A stretch of 64,000 bases of DNA from assembly GCA_026826555.1 (NCBI GenBank), contig JAKSZT010053764.1, positions 12,932,536-12,996,535 of the forward strand. Reading direction: 5' to 3'. The first letter of the stretch is position 1; each line of letters opens with the position of its first letter. This DNA is from Tolypeutes matacus (taxonomy: Eukaryota; Chordata; Mammalia; Cingulata; Chlamyphoridae). A program made the translations under genes and the position numbers. Shown in pieces: positions 22,150 to 32,049 of the stretch. The notes below the pieces were generated by a model. The model did no database searches, had not been told where the DNA came from, and saw only the letters and a list, made by a program, of their open reading frames with translations.

Positions 22150-23262
22150 AGTATTTAGTTTAAGTTGGTGTTTAGTATGTAGAAGTGAACAAAATATATA
22201 AAGTCCCTGACCTCATGAAGCTCATATTCTAGTGGGAAAGTCAAAAAGTTAAATGTATATATAATATAACATAAATATCTATAAATGCATATGCATAACA
22301 TACATATGGTAATATTAAGAGTTATAGAGAAATAAATCATGGTAAGTGGTAGGCAAGAGAAGAGTACCCTTCCATATACAAATATATATGAATATATAAT
22401 ATATTTTATATATACTCATTAAAGGCCTTTCTGAAGTCAAGGTAACATTTGAGCAAAGACCTGAAGGAAGTGAGGAAGCAGCATTGTGCATCATGATAAG
22501 GACTTTGGAATTTATTTCAAGTGTGATAGAAACCCATTAAAGGATTTTGACCAGGAGACTGAAATTCTGTAACTTATTGTATTTTTCCTGCATTTTTACT
22601 GCTGAGTAGAGCATACAATGTTGATGGCAAGGACAGAAGCAGGAGACCATTTAGGGGGCTCTTGCAGTCATCCAGAAAAGAGATGATAGTGGCTTGGACT
22701 TGGGTGGTTGTGATGAAAATGGTGAGAAGAGGTTAGACTTTAGATGCACTTTGCAAACAGATTAGATAGGGTTTCCTAAATGACTGGGTGTGTAACTGAA
22801 ACAAAGGATGAGCCAAGGATGATTCCAATGTTTCTGGCCTGAGCAACTGAGTGAATAGCAGTGCTATTTACTGCAATAGAGAACACAGAGATAGGGGACA
22901 GAAGAATTGGGTTGGGCGCATGCTAAATTTAAAGTCTATTAGATTAAATAGAAATGTCAAATGTATCTTTATCTATATGAATCTAGATTTCAGTAGAAAG
23001 TTCGGAGTTTGAAGTTATAAAATTGAAGTCAAGAGTCTATAGTGATATTGGGACTGGATTAGGTAACCTAAGAGGTAAGGTAGAAAAAGAAGAAAAGAGA
23101 CTTAGGACTTATTCCAGCCACATTCTTATATTTAGAGGACTGAGAAGGGAAGAGGATCCATGAAAGGTAATTAGGAAGGAGTAGCCAATACAGTAAGAGG
23201 AAAACTAGGGAAATGTGGTAAACCAGGGGAATTATGGAGAAAGTATTTCAAGTTGTGTCTAC
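22150..23262 (-). mobile_element. Long L2 LINE fossil (antisense)
   Basis: One of the best L2 copies here. In order it shows GACCTCATGAAGCTCATATT, TAGTGGGAAAGTC, CATTAAAGGATTTTGACCAG, CTTGCAGTCATCCAGAAAAG, AGATGATAGTGGCTTGGACT, GATGATTCCAATGTTTCTGG and GAGCAACTGAGTGAATAGCA. It ends with GGAAAACTAGGGAAATG, which corresponds to the reverse-transcriptase-proximal part of L2. An AT-rich expansion interrupts it near 22240-22410. The copy is nonfunctional. Confidence 0.85.
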
Positions 23263-23352
23263 CAACACTTTCTCTCTGTCTCTCTCTTCTGTCTCTTTCT
23301 CTGTTTTTCTCTCTGTCTGTCTCATAACATGGACACACACACTCACGCACAC
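23263..23352. repeat. CT/TCTG-rich then CA-rich simple repeat
   Basis: A pyrimidine tract of TCTC and TCTG units (about 23267-23322) is followed by a short CA/CG-containing tract (about 23333-23352). Confidence 0.85.
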
Positions 23353-23554
23353 CCTAAATGGATTAATACAACCATAAAACCCTCAGATTTAAAATGGGAG
23401 TGATTATTCATACTATGGATAATGAGCTCTTCCAATGTATACCAGATAGGACCCAACTAGCAAAAGTTTTCTATTGCAAACAAGTGGAACTCTGAAGGTA
23501 TCTTCCAAGTGTACTTGCAGTGATCAGAAACTAGCAATAAAATCTAAACAGGTA

Positions 23555-23740
23555 GAATGAGTGGGTCTGGGTTTTAGTCTTAGCTCTGAACTTAAACAAC
23601 TCAACTAATCTCTCTGGGCTAAGATTTCCTATCACTAAATGACTCAGAATGGGAGGGTAACAGCTTTTGGATTCTCTCTAGTTCTAAAAGAACTTGATTT
23701 ATCTTAGTGGCTTTAAATGAGCTTATAGGATTCTAAGGAG
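23555..23740 (+). mobile_element. MIR-family SINE (sense)
   Basis: GGGTCTGGGTTTTAGTCTTA, GCTCTGAACTTAAACAACTC, CTAATCTCTCTGGGCTAAGA, a TTTTGGATTCTCTCTAGTTC block and a GGATTCTAAGG end match the MIR variant that finishes with the agctctaaaattctatga motif. Confidence 0.65.
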
Positions 23741-23744
23741 TTCT

Positions 23745-24275
23745 ACCTACTTGAAAAGTCGGATGCTTTTTCTATTACATAGAAAGATAATTTTATATAA
23801 CAAGTTTTGTATGATATCAGGCCATACGATATAATGTTATGTAAAAGATATGTTTCCACTGTCATTACAAAGAGAATTTCTTTTATATAAGAAAAACTTT
23901 TTCCCCCAGTACAAGAACTTGTTTGATAAACTGCATCGTGCTCATTTTTTTCAGAAGGTGACTGAATTGGTGCATAGAGCAGATGGTCTTGCCCCACAGC
24001 TTTCTCCTCAACTGGACTCACATACTCTTCTCCATATGTTCCTAAATGAAAATGTTGGATGTCAATTATGAGGAATATGTTGGAGACCTTTTAACTTTGT
24101 TCTTAAAATTTTGTTTGAACTTTTTTTCTACAATCTGTCTCCTAACCTTGCATACTCTTAAGATTGAGATTCTGATTTTAAGATATGGTGGACAATAGGT
24201 AGAGATACTTGGTAGGTTATTCCTGCCAAGGTTATTCCTTTCCCCCTCCCCATAAATAAGAAAATGTTTTCAATC
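23745..24275. other. Unique interval with exon-like but unsupported frame
   Basis: An open plus-strand frame of 73 codons (23850-24071) contains polypyrimidine-AG words near 23910 and 23955, but no matching donor, homology or codon pattern supports an exon. No repeat is recognised. Confidence 0.4.
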
Positions 24276-24279
24276 CCAT

Positions 24280-24462
24280 TAGTAGTTTTACCTTGGCCAA
24301 GTCACTTAATCTTTCTGAGCTTTCATTTTCTCATTTGCAAATTAGATATAATACACCTGCTTCCTACAATTGTTATAACAATTGACTACTTAACTTTGGA
24401 AAAGCACCTCACACAGTGCTAAAACATGGTAGGCAGTCAATAAATATTAGTTCCTTTATTAC
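24280..24462 (+). mobile_element. MIR SINE (sense)
   Basis: CCTTGGCCAAGTCACTTAAT, CTTTCTGAGCTTTCATTTTC, TCATTTGCAAATTAGATATA, CTTTGGAAAAGCACCTCACA and AGGCAGTCAATAAATATTAG are the MIR right two-thirds in order. Confidence 0.82.
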
Positions 24463-24722
24463 CCATCCTTCATGCTCCATCCATTCTTAAACTCAGGGAA
24501 TTAAGTAAGGAAGGTGAGCAGATATAATTTCTATTTGCCTTCTAGATCTGCATTTTCATTTAGTTATGACTCTAGGCAGAAATCAAAATCAAATTACACC
24601 AATGTTATATTATAGTTCAAAATATCAACCCATGGAAGACAACAACCCCACAATGTTTACATTCTTCCATGCTAAATATTTAGAAAGATGTAATATTTTC
24701 AGTAGCAGTTGAATTCATAAAC

Positions 24723-24756
<34 letters not shown>

Positions 24757-25585
24757 ACATTTATTTGGGTAGTAATAGGAACCTTAACTATTGACTCTTA
24801 CATTTGCTGACCTCAGTGTATTTACATTTGTAACCTCAACATCACAATAGCTGGATGCTGTTTAAAATCTAGTGCATGATTTTAAAAGTTAGTAAGTTTC
24901 TAGGGACATTTTCAAAGCAATATGTAAATGGAAGTGATTATTATTTATGACTAATCCAGCTGCATTTTTACTGTTTTTCCTACTAAGGCTTTTTATGCAG
25001 ATTAAACTATGAACCAAGAAGTAGTGTTGATACTATCTTCATGTGAATAAAAGAAAGCAATTTCTAGGTGAAGTGTAGTCTTAATAATAATACAACCTTT
25101 AATACCATCAATTATTTTTCCCACTCTTAACATGTTTTATCTACCAATATATTTTCCCCCGTGGTAGGAAAACATCTTAAAAATAGTGGTTTCTTCCAAA
25201 TATACTGTTCTTACAAAAAGTGCTCAAATTTGTAATAAAACAGAAAGCTCTTTCCAATAATATCTCTGTTGTCGGCAATACTTCTATCATATTATCTTTT
25301 CCATTCCAAACCATCCCAGAATTATGGATGTACTCATCCTTTCTTGTTCCTTGAGTTACTTATTCTATAAGCAGGAAAAATCTAATCTAGCAGGAATCAT
25401 GAAGCATATAAAAATTATGGATCATATTAGTAAGAGACATCATATTTTGTAAATTATTTTTGTGCCACTACACAGGTTTTTAATACAGTAAATAAAAAAT
25501 GCTCCACTGTTACAATCAATTAGCAATAATATTAGCTAATTTTTATTTTTTAAAAAGCCAAAGGATACCAATAACAAACAAAACT
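24463..25585. other. Unique AT-rich interval
   Basis: No gene. A short AT-then-GA dinucleotide tract lies at about 24724-24757. The rest is unassigned. Confidence 0.5.
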
Positions 25586-25589
25586 GTTG

Positions 25590-25835
25590 AAGATACATGG
25601 GACATGGTGGTTAAGAACCCAGATTTTCCAAGTATACTGGCAGGGTATAACTTCCTGGTGTGTGATCTAGATAAGATCTTGAGAGACTGATCCTCGGCCT
25701 GATGGAAACATTAATATTAACTCATCCGGTAGTTGTGAGGATTAAATGAGTTGCTACAAGCAAAGCACTTATAATAGCACCTGCCACATATTATTTGCTT
25801 CATAAATATAAGCCATTATTGTTGTTGTTAGTTTG
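25590..25835 (+). mobile_element. MIR SINE (sense)
   Basis: GACATGGTGGTTAAGAACCC begins it, the left end of MIR. After a diverged middle come GTAGTTGTGAGGATTAAATG, AGCAAAGCACTTATAATAGC and GCTTCATAAATATAAGCC. A short GTT repeat follows. Confidence 0.75.
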
Positions 25836-26129
25836 CCAAAGATATATCTGTTTTGCCTTGTCATAGCACCCTTTCTTCTTGAGGTCCCTGGAGGGCATAC
25901 AACTGTTTACAGAGAGAAAACTAAAACCTGAGTATGAGCTGAGATGTTGCACTTCCTACACATCCAACAAAAATAAACCATTACAAAAAGTACAAAACTT
26001 TACAGAGTTCATCTGGACCCTATTATGAATTTCTTTCCCATGTCAGGGCCACATGACTGTCCTTGAATCAAAGCAGGATGGAAGTCTGTCTTGCTTACTT
26101 TTTCTAAGGCTAAACCAAAGACTTAGATA

Positions 26130-26710
26130 TTACTGTAGCGAGAGAAAGAAAAAAAAATGTACACCAAAGAGCAGCAGAAGGGAATGCCAGAAATAGTATA
26201 AGAGAGACCATTTAAAAGAGTGAGAGAGAAACAGCGACATATAAAAACAGAAGGAGACAGGGACATAACTAGAGAGAAGAGGGAGAAATAGAGAAACATA
26301 GAACATGGGAGACAGAAAAATAGAAAGGATGAGGTCAAGAGAGAGACTACAGAGGCAAAAGGTATAGCAGAGCCAGTGTAGCTCAGTGGTTGAGCGCCTG
26401 CCTTGCATGTACATGGTCCCGGGTTCAATCCTCTTTACCCACCACCCCAAAAGAAACAGACATAGAGGGAGAAAGACAGAGACTAACAGAGAGAAAAACA
26501 AGAGATAGGTCAGAGACATACAGAGAATGATAGAGATATAGAAACGGGACACAGACAGAGACAAAATGAGGCTGAGAGAGCCATAGACCTGAGCAGGCTC
26601 TGGACTAGGCTTAACTTTCCTGGGCTTCTGGAGAGAGCAGGCTAGGTAGGGATCTGTTAACATTCTGACCCCAAAGAAGGAAAAAAGAAAACAAAGAGAG
26701 CACATTCAGG
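26130..26710. repeat. Purine-rich (GA/AGAC) degenerate minisatellite tract
   Basis: About 500 bases in which the plus strand is almost all A and G, built from GAGAGA, AGAGACA and GACAGAGA-type words with no strict period. A DAS-SINE sits within it at 26369-26455. Because one strand lacks stop codons, a 191-codon minus-strand frame spans the tract. Its protein is low-complexity Ser/Leu/Phe and is an artefact of the composition. Confidence 0.87.
26369..26455 (+). mobile_element. DAS-type SINE, single tRNA-like unit
   Basis: AGTGTAGCTCAGTGGTTGAG (A-box region), CGCCTGCCTTGCATG and CCCGGGTTCAATCCTC (B-box region) form one tRNA-derived unit ending in a CACCACCCCAAAAG tail. It interrupts the purine tract. 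No clean target duplication is visible because the flanks are repetitive. Confidence 0.88.
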
Positions 26711-26839
26711 GGTCTTTTGTCTTCTAACTATGGTGATATCATCCATCAGCAGCTCTCTACTTTCTTGGAGACAGAAGTCAAGAATGGTGAATGGAGAGCT
26801 TTGTGCTTTTACAGAAGGCTTTCAGCTGCAGTCAGCAAG

Positions 26840-27003
26840 CCTGTAGGATGTGATAAGAGCTTTGCATATGTAATACCATTTAATCCTTCTCCAAGCCCAA
26901 TATCAATATCCTATAGAAAAACTGAGGCTCATAAAGGTTAAATAACTTTCCCAAAGATACACCAAGGAGCCAAACCCTCCAAACCTATACCCCACTGCCT
27001 CCT
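26840..27003 (-). mobile_element. MIR SINE (antisense)
   Basis: AAGAGCTTTGCATATGTAAT, ACCATTTAATCCTTCTCCAA, GAAAAACTGAGGCTCATAAA, GGTTAAATAACTTTCCCAAA and GATACACCAAGGAGCC are inverted MIR words in order, ending in CCACTGCCTCC. Confidence 0.82.
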
Positions 27004-27004
27004 T

Positions 27005-27465
27005 GGAGAAAATTGTCTTGGTTTTAAGCTTTTTATTCAATTAATTTATCTTAAACCTTGGTGACTGCTACCATTTTTCTGATAGTGAGCATGAGATGGC
27101 ACCAAAATGTCAGAAAAATTAATGAAAAAATTCAGGAATAGTGGCTGATTGTGTTGATTTAAAATCTGGTTATCTTTTCCTTGAACACAAATGCCCTCGG
27201 TTACTATTTTATACTGTGTATTTGGAGTGTATTTATGTTTTTGCTAGCAAGGTTGTTCATAGCTTTATATGAGTGAATTAAATCAATATCTTATGCTCTT
27301 TGAAAATAGTAACATGGCTTAGGCATACTTTTCTAGGTTGAGAAACCCTGGATTGTTTCTAGGTGAGAGGAAGACTATATTACAGGGATTAAGAATTTTA
27401 ATGTGATTTTTATTGTAAGAATATAATTGTTCACTGGCTCATTTTCCTGCAGTGGTTGGGGTTTT
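27005..27465. other. Unique interval
   Basis: No gene or repeat recognised. Confidence 0.5.
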
Positions 27466-27469
27466 AACT

Positions 27470-27830
27470 GGGCCCTTAAAGAGCGAAGAATTTGGTTTAG
27501 CTGAAGAAAAGGGGGATGCACTCCAGGTGGAGGGAGCTGTATGTACAAGGCACAGAGCAAAGATGAGTGAAGTGCCTGTGGGCATCAGTGCAGGGGGAGT
27601 CATGTTGTTGCCAAGTATTGTAATCTGTGATAAAACTGGAAAAATCGAGTAGGATCAACTGGCAGGGCTTGAATGCCAGGATAAGGAGCATGAGTCTGAA
27701 TCATCAACGTGGAGTTTATTGAGGTCTCTTTGCAAGAGAGTATCATAATGAGAGTTTCAAAGAGTTTAAAACCCAAAAACTGCAGAAGAAAATACATTGT
27801 TAAAGTAGTTACTGGCAATGGGGAAAGTGG
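27470..27830 (-). mobile_element. L2 LINE fragment (antisense)
   Basis: GGGGGATGCACTCCAGGTGG, TATGTACAAGGCACAGAGC, AACTGGCAGGGCTTGAATGC and AGGAGCATGAGTCTGAATCA parallel the antisense L2 block that has cattccaggcagagg, gtgcaaaggc, and aaggagtttgga. Small frames on both strands here are by-products. Confidence 0.6.
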
Positions 27831-28631
27831 ATGCCGGACCCTTTAATTTCACCAATCGAACAAAATGATGCCAGCAGGTTGATTTAAGACCTTAATTATG
27901 TGTTTCATATTGACCAGTTAATTAAAGCCCTTTAAGAACGTCTCATTTTTGCTGGGTTTTTTTTTTTGCTAACCTGTTTCATCCACCAAACTCAAAAAAG
28001 TAGCTTTTTCTCAAAATTGTTTTAATTTTATTTACTTTGCCAAATATGATATTATTATTTTTCAGTAATATCATAGTTTGAATTTGCAAGGCACTTTCAT
28101 ATGTAAACTCATTCCTTACAACTGCCTGACTTATTGAAAACATAATATATATACACATAAGCACACACAAATGCATACACACATATATAAAATGTTATTC
28201 ATATTCTTTAATCAATTGCAAAATTCCCCATGTGTTGGGAGTTGAAACTTTTTAATAAATGCTTCCTCACTGATATAACCATTTGAGAAAACAAATTTAG
28301 CCAGTATTTTATTTTATTTTATTTTAATCTTGAATTTAGTATAACTGAGGTGTTTATGAACAAAGTGAGCATAAAGGATATGTGCAGACTGGTCTGGTGA
28401 AAGGGTGAGGTAAAGTCTCACAAATGATGCCCTTGAGAAGGGTTATCAGGAGTACCTGTTGGGTGACTACTGGTCACACCAGGACACTGTCTCAACCTTC
28501 AAGCTGGAAGCCATACCTCCAGTCTATAATCATTCATTTTGTCTTACCTTTGGCTAAGTCCTGTACCACTGAAACTTGGACACAAGGAATGCTAACACCA
28601 GGAAGTAATCAGAGTCATTAAGAGAGGATTG

Positions 28632-28653
28632 CCCGCTCCCCCCCGCCCCTCCC
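28632..28653 (-). other. C-rich motif, possible minus-strand G-quadruplex
   Basis: Four C-runs (3, 7, 4 and 3 bases) separated by short spacers. On the minus strand these are four G-runs of at least three, which fits the usual quadruplex pattern. Confidence 0.6.
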
Positions 28654-29597
28654 GGCTCTTTTTTGGGGCAATGGTAGTTTTGAGAAGGGACAATAGGATC
28701 TGTCCAAGGCACAGTGTCCAAAGGGGTATCAGGGTCAAATCAAGGTCAAGTTTATTTGAGTGAAGTATTGGCATGGGGAAGATGGAGAGGGTCTCCAATC
28801 AGCATCAAGAAGTTCCTAGTGAGGAGTGTTGATGAATTTCCTAAGTCAGGGTGAGATACTGAAGTAGAAGGTGCAACTGTTTGAGAGAGCTGCAAAGAGT
28901 CTTCGTCAATGACTGAAAGTGTGAGGAATAAAATTTAGTCTTCTGGGGACAAAAGCTAGCAGATGTAAAGCAAGATTCCAGGGACTAAGCCATGTGGCCC
29001 GGTATTGAATTCAGAGCCCCAGCTATAGATGGATTGAGCCTGGCATACACAGCATTCTGGTCTGAAAGCCTTTGCCTTTACAAGCATCCAACTCTCTGGA
29101 TTTTTTCCAATATATTTATAATTATTTAAATAATGAATTGATCTATGTTTAAAATACAAACATTTGAAACTATTCTAATTTTATTTTTGCTATTCTGTTT
29201 TAAAAAGGAATAAATGAGTTAAAAATAAGACCAGAGATAAACATGTTTAATTTACATTTTTTCTGGAAAAAGAATATATTCTTTCTTAGGAAAACAACAA
29301 AAAATGAAGAATGAATGAAGTCCTTAGGAAGACTGTTACTGGTCTAGATATGCCCCTAAGTGACCCACAGTGTCCATATCATCATCAGTGTTTTTCACAT
29401 TGGTTTGCTTTCATTTCTATTTAAGCTGTTCAAATGGTTATATTTTCAATGAAGGATGAAAAAATTCTTAGCTGTTTTCCCACAATCCTTTGCAATAGAA
29501 AAGAAGAATATCTTGGAGTTATTCTTTTTCAGATTGCATTTTTAATTCAAATGCTTTAGAAAGGTTTGCAGCACAGAGCCCAATTGGGAAAAAGCAG

Positions 29598-29622
29598 GTA
29601 TGTGTATGTATGTGTTTGTGTG
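29598..29622. repeat. TG-rich microsatellite
   Basis: Imperfect TATG/TGTG repeats. A shorter CA-type counterpart follows near 29641-29656. Confidence 0.75.
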
Positions 29623-30899
29623 TGGGGATGTTAAAATATATCACACACATATACATAATTGCATAGATGAAGAGCTGATATAAATATCTCCACTGATTCT
29701 ATAAATATTATTTCCATAGTTCTTGATGGGTGAAAATGTCTTAGTCATAGTAAATATGGCCACATTAAGTGTTAAAGAATTTCTTATCTTTCAAAATAAA
29801 GTCAAGAGCATGCATCTGTCTGGTCTGTCTGCTTAAATGCCTGTCTATTTGATGTGGTTATTCCCACCTCAATCCAAAAAGACTTTGGAGGGACTCCAGA
29901 GCCTTCAAAAATATTCTAGGTGTTCCCTTCCTTGAGAGCAATTCAGAACTCAGAACCCAGAGCTCAGATGAGCTGTTGAAATAAATATCAGTGACAGTAA
30001 AGCAAAGTATCTCCATTCAGGAGGGATGAAAAAGAGTTTCAAGGGGCGACGAATATGGACTTAAATCATCAGCATGAATAATAGCAATACTATCATGCCC
30101 ATTAAGAGATTCTGAAAGACCTTGCAGTATTCTAAATCCTTAATCATATAATGTACATTTAAAATTCAATTGCATAGGGCAGAAAATAAATAAAGGAATC
30201 CTTAACATACATCAGTAATTTTGGGGCAGAACTATGAGTGCCAACAACCCATACACAGATTCTGTGTAATAGAATTGTGCTGGACAAATGTTGGTCATGT
30301 AATTATTAAAGAGCAATGAAGGAAAGAGGGGATTTGAACTTGTCTTAATTAATATGCTAACTAAGTTAATGTCTTTACTGAAAGCTTAGGCAAGCTGAGC
30401 TCAAATTTGCTTTGCAGAAAATTTGTCTATAAAGACAGTGTCTTGTGGAGAGGTTAGACTCTTCAGAGTAATGGCACCAATTTTAATTATTATCATTCCT
30501 AGTAAATCTTTTTGTACTAAAAGTATTTGTCCCCTAAGAAATTTCATGCTAGCAGCCTTCAACTTTGTCCTTCTCTTAAACGTGATCAGACCAAACAATG
30601 ACATTTTACCAACACTCAATTATAAGACAGTGGATACAAAAATACTGTACATGCTATGTTACATATTATGATAAATGCATTTCCAGTCCATAAATCAAGA
30701 CGTATATCCTGACAGGTTCAAGGGTATTTATGAGACAACAAGGGAAATTCTGTTGGGATTAATGGGGTAAATTTGGGCTGCATGACTGCTGTATTTCTTA
30801 TGTGGTTATAATGTCTGTTGTACCTCTTATATCATCTATCTTAGTAAATGGCACTTAGACCCAGTTCAGCAATCTTAGCTGTGTTCTTCATTCATCCAG

Positions 30900-31245
30900 T
30901 CAATAACCATTTCCTGGAGACTCTACATATATAAAATCTCTCTCATCCCTATACTCCATAGCATGTTACCATCAAGAAGTTAGTTCCCCTGGACTATTGC
31001 AAATTCTTATAAAAACCTATCCCCACCAACATTAGTCCCATTTTGCAATATTTCATATTATTAAAGTTGCTCATATATCTGCCTTCTCTTCTAAACTGTA
31101 AACTTGTTGAGAACTATATAAGACTTAGTCTATTCTATTCTATTCTTAGTATTAGTCTATTCTAATAAGACAAGGACTTATTTTTCCTCTCTCCCTACCA
31201 CAGGAAATTGCATATAGTGGAAACTCATAAAATGAATGGTTAGTT
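30900..31245 (+). mobile_element. L2 LINE ORF end and 3' tail (sense)
   Basis: CCCCTGGACTATTGCAAATT followed by CTTATAAAAACCTATCCCC is the L2 ctggactactgcaatagcctcc block. Further on come TTCTAAACTGTAAACTTGTTG, AGACAAGGACTTATTTTTCC and ACTCATAAAATGAATGGTT, the L2 tail. A CTATT pentanucleotide expansion (about 31130-31165) interrupts the tail. Confidence 0.65.
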
Positions 31246-31444
31246 CTCTACTTACCATTTGAATCTGGGGAATTGGTAAACATGATGGAGCCACAGGTTT
31301 TTGGACCTTCAGTTCTCCTCCCAAAGTGTTCTCTGACAATGGATAGAAAGAAAACAAAACAAAAAATTAATTGTAATCTTTGGAGGAAAAAAAGGAAGAA
31401 AACCTCAAAGTTCCCTTCTTTTAATTAGTTTATTTATCAAAAAT
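31246..31444. other. Short unique gap
   Basis: A-rich interval between two L2 fragments of opposite orientation. Nothing recognised. Confidence 0.45.
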
Positions 31445-31665
31445 TTATATTGCTTTGAGTCTTGAATACTGAGCAAGGGTGAAGGAGTCAAGGTTAGAGA
31501 AGGACATTTCCAGCAGCACATGGTAAACAGCAGAGCTGTGAGGGAGCAGGTAGAGCGCCTTTGAGAACAAGATTGCTGGAAAGGGCTGGACCATGGGGTG
31601 CATGGAGGAGAGGCTGAAGAAGCACAGTGAACAACACTGGAACTGGTCTGGTACAATCACCAGAG
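31445..31665 (-). mobile_element. L2 LINE fragment (antisense)
   Basis: GGACATTTCCAGCAGCACAT, AGCAGGTAGAGCGCCTTTGA, GGAAAGGGCTGGACCATGG and GAGGAGAGGCTGAAGAAG recall the antisense L2 block around cattccaggcagaggaaacagc. The call is moderate because no single long match is seen. Confidence 0.45.
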
Positions 31666-31692
31666 TGTTTTCTTTCTGAGTGATCTAGGGCA

Positions 31693-32034
31693 CATTTTTT
31701 TTAATCCCCCCTTCCCCCAGATGGTTCGCTCATCTGTTGCTCATTGTTTGCTCACCTTCTCCAGCTGGGGATCGAACTTGGGATCTCCCACATGAGAGGT
31801 GAGTGCCCAATGGACTGAGCCACAGCCACTCCCTGTGGGCTGCCGCATCTGCTGGCCTGTGGCCTCTGACTGTTGTGGTGGGGGCAGAGTCTAGCTGTGT
31901 TACCGTAGTGTCCACCTCTGTTGCGGCAGGAGGTGGCATCTGCTTGTATTCTTTTAGGAGGCACTGGGGATCTGAACCCATAACCTCCCATGTGGTAGGC
32001 AGGCGCCCAAGTGGCTGAGCCACATCCGCTTCTC
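31693..32034 (-). mobile_element. DAS-type SINE, dimeric long form (antisense)
   Basis: Read on the minus strand there are two tRNA-like units. The outer one (about 31950-32034) has AAGCGGATGTGGCTCAGCCA and ATGGGTTCAGATCCCCAGTG. The inner one (about 31743-31835) has GGCTGTGGCTCAGTCCATTG and AAGTTCGATCCCCAGCTGG. A linker of about 115 bases separates them and a poly-A tail (poly-T at 31696-31703 on plus) ends the element. TGATCTAGGGCA is duplicated exactly at 31681-31692 and 32035-32046, a 12-bp target-site duplication. Reading frames on both strands here (up to 97 codons) are by-products. Confidence 0.93.
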
Positions 32035-32049
32035 TGATCTAGGGCATTT

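Larger units (their letters stand above)
27835..30895. other. Long unique interval, about 3 kb
   Basis: No gene and few recognisable repeats. Notable spots are an ATTTT pentanucleotide run (about 28302-28326), a C-rich motif at 28632-28653 and a TG-rich microsatellite at about 29598-29622. Frames of 60-80 codons occur on both strands without recognisable products. The 28.38-28.62 kb part has near-balanced composition and may be an unassigned old element. Confidence 0.5.

Noticed and set aside
23850..24071. Possible exon after polypyrimidine-AG words
   Set aside because: No donor site, no homology and no neighbouring exon. AT-rich DNA gives many such words.
26130..26705. 191-codon minus-strand open reading frame
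   Set aside because: It is produced by a purine-only plus strand that cannot make stop codons on the other strand, and it runs through a DAS-SINE. The protein is low-complexity.
31730..32023. 97- and 79-codon minus frames and a 71-codon plus frame
   Set aside because: All lie inside one dimeric DAS-SINE. GC-rich SINE sequence often stays open by chance.
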